A DNA stretch of 64,000 nt, taken from positions 62,001 to 126,000 of the forward strand of contig CAWBYA010000007.1 of the NCBI GenBank assembly GCA_963792895.1, given 5' to 3'. This document shows, piece by piece, positions 59,356-64,000 of the stretch. Position numbers and translations under genes: made by a program. Each line of letters starts with the position of its first letter. Within the stretch, counting starts at the first letter, position 1. The stretch comes from UBA6912 sp963792895. Lineage in GTDB: Bacteria; Actinomycetota; Acidimicrobiia; Spongiisociales; UBA5794. Under the pieces are notes generated by a model that did no database searches, was not told the DNA's origin, and worked only from the letters and a program-made list of their open reading frames with translations.

Positions 59356-60390
59356 TCAATGCGTCACCGGGTGCGCCGCTCCGGCACGGCGCTCGCCCCA
59401 CCACGACGCGATGCGAGCCCTGAGCGCCGCTTTGTCCTCCGTGTCGAGCCAGGAGGCGTCGGCGGCGGCGAGGGTGAGCCGCTCCGGGTGGGCGAGCTCG
59501 GTTCCGCAGCGCGCGGCGACCTCTCGCAACTCGCCGGCGAGGTCGCAATGAAACATCGCGGGGTCATCGGTGCTGATCGTCACCACGGCTCCGTCGCTCA
59601 CGAGCCTGCCGACGGGATGTGTCTCCCAGTCTGTCGCAATCCCCGTGCGCAGGTTCGATGTCGGGCACACCTCGAGGGGAATCGCATGCTCGACCAGGTA
59701 CGCGATGAGGGACGCGTCCTCGACCGAGCGGACTCCATGACCGACGCGCTCGACCGAGAGGGTGCGCAGCGCGCCCCATACGCTGTCGGGGCCCGCCGCC
59801 TCACCGGCGTGCGCCGTGAGATGCAGCCCCGCTTCTGCGGCGCGCCGATAGACGGGAGCAAAGGGCTCGGGCGGGTAGCGCTGCTCGGACCCACCAATGG
59901 TGATGCCACCGACACCGGCATCAGCGGCCACCTCGATGACCGCCTCGAGTGTGGCTCCGGCGCGCCGTGGTCCGGTGTCGCGCACGAGGTCACAGTTGAG
60001 GGTGACCCGAACGTCGGGGACACGATCGAGACCGGTGCGTATCGCCAAAGCGAGATCCTGCGGCGTGAGCCCATGGCGGGCGAAATCGGTGGGCGAGAAT
60101 GACGCTTCGGCGTAGACGATGTGCTGCTGGGCCAAACTGCGAGCGACGGCCTCGGCGGCGAGCGTGAAGTCGGCCGCCGTGCGCAGGTAGCCGGTCATCC
60201 ACCACCAGGTCTCGATGAAGTGCCGAAAATCGGAGTACACGAACCGCCTGCGGAGGGCTTCCGGCGTGCCGACCTCAGGATCACCGCCATGCCCCTGGAT
60301 GATGTCCCACAACGTGTCGAGCGGGATGGCCCCTTCGAGGTGCACGTGGAGCTCGACCTTTGGGCACGCCGCGAAGACATCAGTCGACAT
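59356..60390 (-). CDS. add: Adenosine deaminase
   Basis: 344-residue amidohydrolase that deaminates adenosine to inosine. Zinc and catalytic motifs in the usual order: LHVHLEGAIP near residue 15, HAGEAAGPDSVW near residue 190, VGHGVRSVEDA near 215 and VTISTDDPAMF near residue 275. It may alternatively accept adenine or modified adenosines. The stop meets the transporter gene. No promoter is recognised in the 400 bp upstream. Confidence 0.93.
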   Translation of the reverse strand: MSTDVFAACPKVELHVHLEGAIPLDTLWDIIQGHGGDPEVGTPEALRRRFVYSDFRHFIETWWWMTGYLRTAADFTLAAEAVARSLAQQHIVYAEASFSPTDFARHGLTPQDLALAIRTGLDRVPDVRVTLNCDLVRDTGPRRAGATLEAVIEVAADAGVGGITIGGSEQRYPPEPFAPVYRRAAEAGLHLTAHAGEAAGPDSVWGALRTLSVERVGHGVRSVEDASLIAYLVEHAIPLEVCPTSNLRTGIATDWETHPVGRLVSDGAVVTISTDDPAMFHCDLAGELREVAARCGTELAHPERLTLAAADASWLDTEDKAALRARIASWWGERRAGAAHPVTH

Positions 60391-60810
60391 CGGCCGCAGC
60401 GTAGGTGGTCGTCGACGGCCTGCCGACGCTCACGTCCATGCGGCGGCTCCACCCGCCCGAGCCCTGCGGCTCGAACCGCCTCCGCTCCGGATGGCGCTAT
60501 CTCACAGGGAGCTGAAGAGCTCGATGCGGTCTCGGCCGACAGGGTTCTCTGCACGAGGTGAGCGTGGCGACGGCTCGCACGGATCCCACCAGGGATCATC
60601 CGGGCCTCGCCTCGCCCGGCTCGCATCGTTGCCGTCTGCGATTCCCCCGGGAGGTGGGGGATGATTCGAGGCGTGCTCTCGTCGTGTCGTTGCGTTCTGC
60701 GATCGCCTTGGTGGGGGATGATTCGCGTCTCATGGCTCCTCGCAGGGGAGCCGACCGGCCCGCTGCGGGCTGGGCTGAGGGGGGTCTTTGCGCCTTGGCC
60801 CGATGTGGGC
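60391..60810. repeat. Gap with an imperfect tandem repeat
   Basis: 420 bp without a gene I trust. A unit beginning CGTTGC and ending GGTGGGGGATGATTCG occurs twice, at 60627-60668 and 60688-60725, separated by about 20 bp and differing at several positions. The 16-bp end GGTGGGGGATGATTCG is identical in both. Confidence 0.5.
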
Positions 60811-61197
60811 TCAGCCCGTCGTGCCGCAGTCGAGCGGCACTCGGACGTCGGTGGGCAGTCCGCTCACCACGAGGCCGTCGAGCGCTATCGACGCGGGGAG
60901 ATCGCCGCCGAGGGCGCGCTCGATGATGAGATCGACGTCGAGCTCCTCGTCGGCGTTCACGGCCACAGCGAATCCTGCTGCCGTACCGGGGAGGTCCGCG
61001 CCGCTGATCGCGTCGATGACGCACGCCCATGGTGCTCCGGGGGGAGGCGGGACACCCGCGAGAGCCGCGAGACCATGGTCCTCCGGTGGTGGCGTGGATG
61101 CCCGATCCCACGCCGCACGCGCCGGAAAGTACACGAGTGCCGCCACGGCCACGAGCGACAGCAGCGAAAGGAGCCGGTCCCGGGTCACCTCCGTCAT
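60811..61197 (-). CDS. Small membrane-anchored protein of unknown function
   Basis: 128 residues. An N-terminal membrane helix (LLSLLSLVAVAALVYF) is followed by a Pro-rich loop and an external domain (WACVIDAISGADLPGTAAG, then two Leu/Asp-rich strands) ending VPLDCGTTG. Two cysteines, near the start and end of the domain, could form a disulfide. It starts 4 bp after the haloalkane dehalogenase stop, so it is in the same operon. No family is recognised. Confidence 0.65.
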   Translation of the reverse strand: MTEVTRDRLLSLLSLVAVAALVYFPARAAWDRASTPPPEDHGLAALAGVPPPPGAPWACVIDAISGADLPGTAAGFAVAVNADEELDVDLIIERALGGDLPASIALDGLVVSGLPTDVRVPLDCGTTG

Positions 61198-61201
61198 CGG
61201 G

Positions 61202-62113
61202 TCAACCCTCGGCGGCGAATCGGATCAGCAACTCGGCGAGCTCCTCGCCCCTGTCCTCTTGGAGGAAATGCCCGGCATCCTCGATGATCGGATGGTTGCG
61301 CTGCTGCGCCCCCGGCACCAGCTTGTGGAACGGGCGCTCGCCACCCCGCGTGATGGGGTCGGAGTCGGAGAACGCCGTCAGGAACGGCTTGTTCCATCCC
61401 TTGAGCACCTCCCACGCTGCCCGGTTGGCAGGGGTGGCGGGGTCGTCAGGCGTGGTCGGCACCAGTGAAGGGAAGATGCGGGCGGCGACGAGGTACTCGT
61501 CGGTGGGGAACGGCGCCTCATAGGCAGCGAGCACGCCGTCGGGCAGCTCCGTCATCGTCGAGTTCTGGAGGATCTTGGCGATGGGGAAATGCTCTGAGGC
61601 CGCGGCGAACCGCTGCCAGTCGAGGAAAGCCTCCGTTGCGCCGTGCTCGCCGGTTGGGAGACCCGTGTTGGCGACGACGACCCGATCGAACCGATCGGGG
61701 TGGTTGGCTACGAGGCGTAAACCGATGAGCCCACCCCAATCTTGGGCGAAGAGTGTGATGCGGCGCAGGTCGAGGTCGAGGAGCCACGTCTCCATCCAAT
61801 CGACGTGGCGCTGATAGCTGTAGGCGGAGACCTCCGCCGGCTTGTCTGATCGCCCAAACCCGATGAGATCGGGGACGAGCACCCGGTAGCCTGCGTCGGT
61901 GAGCGGGCCGATCATCTTCCGGTACAGGTATCCCCAGGTCGGCTCGCCGTGCAGGAGGAGCATCTCGGCACCGTCTGCAGGGCCCTCGTCGACGAAGTGG
62001 ATCTGCAGCATCTGTCCCGAACCGTCGCCTGCCGGCACGGCGTGGTAATGCTGTCGGAACGGCCATCCGGGCAGATTGGCGAAGCGTTCACCGGGGGTGC
62101 GCAAGATCTTCAT
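61202..62113 (-). CDS. dhaA: Haloalkane dehalogenase (alpha/beta hydrolase)
   Basis: 303 residues. The nucleophile elbow is AQDWGGLIGLR near residue 128 (Asp followed by Trp), HGEPTWGYLYRKM is the oxyanion/halide region, DSDPIT holds the acid and EDAGHFLQED the catalytic His. This set is that of haloalkane dehalogenases, type I, which hydrolyse carbon-halogen bonds; related hydrolases use the same core, so the natural substrate is inference. ATG 62113 gives MKILRTPGERFANLPGWPF, the family start, over the longer frame from 62161. Confidence 0.87.
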   Translation of the reverse strand: MKILRTPGERFANLPGWPFRQHYHAVPAGDGSGQMLQIHFVDEGPADGAEMLLLHGEPTWGYLYRKMIGPLTDAGYRVLVPDLIGFGRSDKPAEVSAYSYQRHVDWMETWLLDLDLRRITLFAQDWGGLIGLRLVANHPDRFDRVVVANTGLPTGEHGATEAFLDWQRFAAASEHFPIAKILQNSTMTELPDGVLAAYEAPFPTDEYLVAARIFPSLVPTTPDDPATPANRAAWEVLKGWNKPFLTAFSDSDPITRGGERPFHKLVPGAQQRNHPIIEDAGHFLQEDRGEELAELLIRFAAEG

Positions 62114-62157
62114 GGCGCCATTGTGGCGCGTCCCAGCCGGCACCGTAGACGGAAGCC

Positions 62158-63225
62158 TCATGTTGAGGCAGCCATCGTGCGCTCCAGGCGGCGGCCCATC
62201 ATCACAACGAGCGGCACGAGCGCAACGACGATCGCGACACCGATCACCAACTCACCCCACACGTCGCCCAATCCGGCATTGCCGGCTACCGCTCTGAATA
62301 TCGGGTCCAGGAAGTAGAAGCTCGGCCCGAGCTTCCCAATCCACTGGGGGATGCCGGGGAAGATGTAGATGACGACGGGGAAGAAGATCAGGATGCCACC
62401 GCTCTTGAAGGCGGTGAACATGGTGTTCGCATCTTGCGCCCACGCACCGAGGATGAGGCCGATCTCGACCATCATCGCTCCCGCCAGGACGAGCGAGAGG
62501 ACCATGACGAGCGGGGACGACCCCCATACACCGTTGATGGCGAGCGTCACGAGCCCCGTGGCGAGGGCCAGAATGACGCCGAGCGCACCCTTTGCGGCGA
62601 GGACCTCGCCCATCCGGGCAGGCGATATCAACAGAGCGCTCAGGGTGCGATGTTGCTTTTCGTCGACGAGCCCGGCAGCCGGCACGAATGCTCCTGCGAT
62701 GGCCACCGCATACATCACGATCATCGGCAGCAATCGTGTGGTGAGGTTGGGCGTGTCCTCGCCGAGCTTCACAACGGTCACCTCGGCGGGCGGGGCCGTC
62801 CCGTCGATTCCGCGAACGAGGTCGAGCGTCGTCACCGCGAGCAGGATGCGGTTCGACGCCAGGCTCTCGCCCCCGACGTAGAAGTCCAGGTCGTCGGGAG
62901 CGCCGGTTGTCACGGTCGTGTCGAAGCCGGCAGGCAGCACCAAACCGGCATCCAGGTCGTTCCCCTCGACGCGCCTCCGCAGCTCGGTGGCATCGGCGAG
63001 CACCGTCACGGCGATGCCGTCCAGCGCCTGGGCACGCTCGGTCACCACGGAGGTTCCCTCGTCGACGATGCCGAGCCGGGGCTCGGGGGAGAAGAGACCG
63101 CCGAACACGCCGCGGATCAGGAGCGTCATGATGATGGGGAGGACGAACGCATAGAGCACGAGGGGAGAGCGAGGGCCCATTCGCAGCTCCCGGCCGAGGA
63201 TCGTGCGCATCCGAGCGAGGTTCAC
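62158..63225 (-). CDS. ABC-2 type permease (NatB-like)
   Basis: 355 residues: an N-terminal helix (VLYAFVLPIIMTLLIRGVFG), an external loop domain of about 140 residues (RLGIVDEGTSVV to LDFYVGGESLA), then a C-terminal block of five helices, with LVDEKQHRTLSALLISPARMGEVLAAK at the coupling helix. GTG 63225 overlaps the stop of the other permease gene. Such pairs with an ATPase encoded elsewhere export sodium, antibiotics or lipids; the ATPase is probably further upstream, outside this window. Confidence 0.88.
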   Translation of the reverse strand: MNLARMRTILGRELRMGPRSPLVLYAFVLPIIMTLLIRGVFGGLFSPEPRLGIVDEGTSVVTERAQALDGIAVTVLADATELRRRVEGNDLDAGLVLPAGFDTTVTTGAPDDLDFYVGGESLASNRILLAVTTLDLVRGIDGTAPPAEVTVVKLGEDTPNLTTRLLPMIVMYAVAIAGAFVPAAGLVDEKQHRTLSALLISPARMGEVLAAKGALGVILALATGLVTLAINGVWGSSPLVMVLSLVLAGAMMVEIGLILGAWAQDANTMFTAFKSGGILIFFPVVIYIFPGIPQWIGKLGPSFYFLDPIFRAVAGNAGLGDVWGELVIGVAIVVALVPLVVMMGRRLERTMAAST

Positions 63226-64000
63226 AGGGTCTGCACCTTTCTCCGCAGGATGAGCGCTCCGGCGGCGAACAACACGCCGCACCATGCGGCGAGGCTCAGC
63301 AGATACGGCGCCACATCCGCCCATCCGGCACCGTAGGTGGTGAGGTCGACGATGCTGCGGGCGAGGCCGTAGCTCGGCAGGGCCTTCACCCACGCCGCCG
63401 CTGATCCGGGGAAGAGCGCCGCAAAGCCGGGGATCATCAGCGGGATCATGAAGGCGATGCTCCAGAAGACGATCTCGATGAAGTCCTTGCCAAGCGAGCC
63501 TGCCATGAGGGCCACGCCCGTGACCAAGATTCCTCCGAGGAGCACCGTGAGGAGCAGGGGTGCGGTGTTGGCCCCAAACGCACCGATGAGCGCCAGCAGC
63601 ACCGTCGTCTCGACGAACGCGAGGGTGGTGCCGAACAGGCTCTTGGCTGCGAGGAAATCGGTGACCGAGGCCGGGCTGATCAGGATGGCCTGCACCGTGC
63701 GCTGCTCGATCTCGGAGGCGACGAGCGAGGCGAGGGCGAGCGCCTCGACGACGAGTATGAAGACCGCAAGCAGCGGCCGCATCCGTTCCTGCAGCGATAT
63801 CTGGGCGCCGGCCCGGTCGGGGCCGAGCACGACCACGTCGGACGCCAGCAGATCGAACGGTGGGGGATCGCCTTCGAGGGTCGCCACCACCTCCCTCGCG
63901 AGGCTGCTCAGAGCCGTTGTCACCTCGTTCGGTGTGCTCGACCTCACGAACTGGGTCACCTCAACCGTATCGCCGGCGGCGATCCGGGCGGCGAAGTCGT
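63222..64000 (-). CDS. ABC-2 type permease, C-terminal part (runs off window)
   Basis: Partner of the next permease. The visible 259 residues contain the end of the external domain (DFAARIAAGDTVEVTQFVR) and a block of helices with VASEIEQRTVQAILISPASVTDFLAAK as the coupling helix. The frame stays open to the window edge with no believable start, so the N-terminus is outside. Its stop overlaps the downstream GTG by GTGA, meaning the two are translated together. Confidence 0.88.
   Translation of the reverse strand, partial: DFAARIAAGDTVEVTQFVRSSTPNEVTTALSSLAREVVATLEGDPPPFDLLASDVVVLGPDRAGAQISLQERMRPLLAVFILVVEALALASLVASEIEQRTVQAILISPASVTDFLAAKSLFGTTLAFVETTVLLALIGAFGANTAPLLLTVLLGGILVTGVALMAGSLGKDFIEIVFWSIAFMIPLMIPGFAALFPGSAAAWVKALPSYGLARSIVDLTTYGAGWADVAPYLLSLAAWCGVLFAAGALILRRKVQTL

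Noticed and set aside
1..64000. CRISPR arrays, insertion sequences, rRNA and tRNA genes
   Set aside because: I looked for regularly spaced repeats, transposase-like frames, tRNA T-loop patterns and conserved rRNA stretches and saw none that I could support.

Overview
This window is a chromosomal replication-origin region from a high-GC actinobacterium. Leftward from the origin it carries gyrA(partial)-gyrB-DUF721/dciA-recF-dnaN-dnaA. Rightward it carries rpmH-rnpA-yidD-yidC-jag-rsmG-parA-parB, then on the opposite strand the cwlM-trxA-trxB-anti-sigma-ECF sigma-pseudokinase block, ending with the CCA-adding enzyme. This order is the one known from Mycobacterium tuberculosis around oriC. The protein repertoire (MtrA/MtrB/LpqB-like set, GerMN lipoprotein, F420-type nitroreductase, argCJB-R-GH, MetOD1 protein, SigF regulon) fits Actinomycetota. 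Acidimicrobiia or a neighbouring class is my best guess; the exact class is inference.

Layout. 1-13.9 kb: replication, ribosome and RNase P, membrane insertion and chromosome segregation. DnaA-box-like sites lie on both sides of dnaA, two parS sites lie between jag and rsmG, and a good promoter precedes rpmH. 12.9-19.3 kb (minus strand): a redox/cell-envelope regulatory operon with a degenerate amidase (CwlM-like), thioredoxin and its reductase, ECF sigma and anti-sigma, and a pseudokinase that looks like the C-terminal part of actinobacterial MurJ without its membrane part. 19.4-24.9 kb: HDAC-like amidohydrolase, zinc-ribbon RNase HI, CCA-adding enzyme, Mth938-like protein, gene remnants and an ABC-F ATPase. 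24.9-30.7 kb: a compact general-stress island with a SigF/SigB-type sigma factor, two divergent degenerate RsbW-like proteins, an intact GHKL-MetOD1 protein, and PA2169-, Dps-, GlsB- and CsbD-family stress proteins. Five transcription units there carry the same GTTT-N16-GGGTA promoter.

30.7-35 kb: nitroreductase, acyl-CoA dehydrogenase, a polytopic membrane protein with a cupredoxin-like lipoprotein, and a VOC protein. 35-41.3 kb: arginine operon argC-J-B-R-G-H with argD and argF absent. 41.4-45.1 kb: DUF4333-type lipoprotein, DinB, RarD transporter and a GT-B-like conserved protein. 45.2-52.6 kb: galactose-type operon (DeoR regulator, sugar-binding lipoprotein, two unusual permeases, galT, galK). 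52.9-58.1 kb: small proteins, an M15-like peptidase with a peptidoglycan-binding domain, and an mtrA-mtrB-lpqB-like cluster. 58.5-64 kb (minus strand): DMT transporter, adenosine deaminase, haloalkane dehalogenase and two ABC-2 permeases, the second running off the end.

A notable property of this sequence is a set of about eleven apparent +1 frame changes, each equivalent to one extra base. They fall in recF, yidD, jag, a DUF4333 lipoprotein, the GT-B-like gene, the M15 gene and five times in the mtrB-like kinase, while neighbouring genes read cleanly. Systematic insertion errors in the assembly are the simplest reading, but real decay of some genes, especially the kinase, is not excluded.
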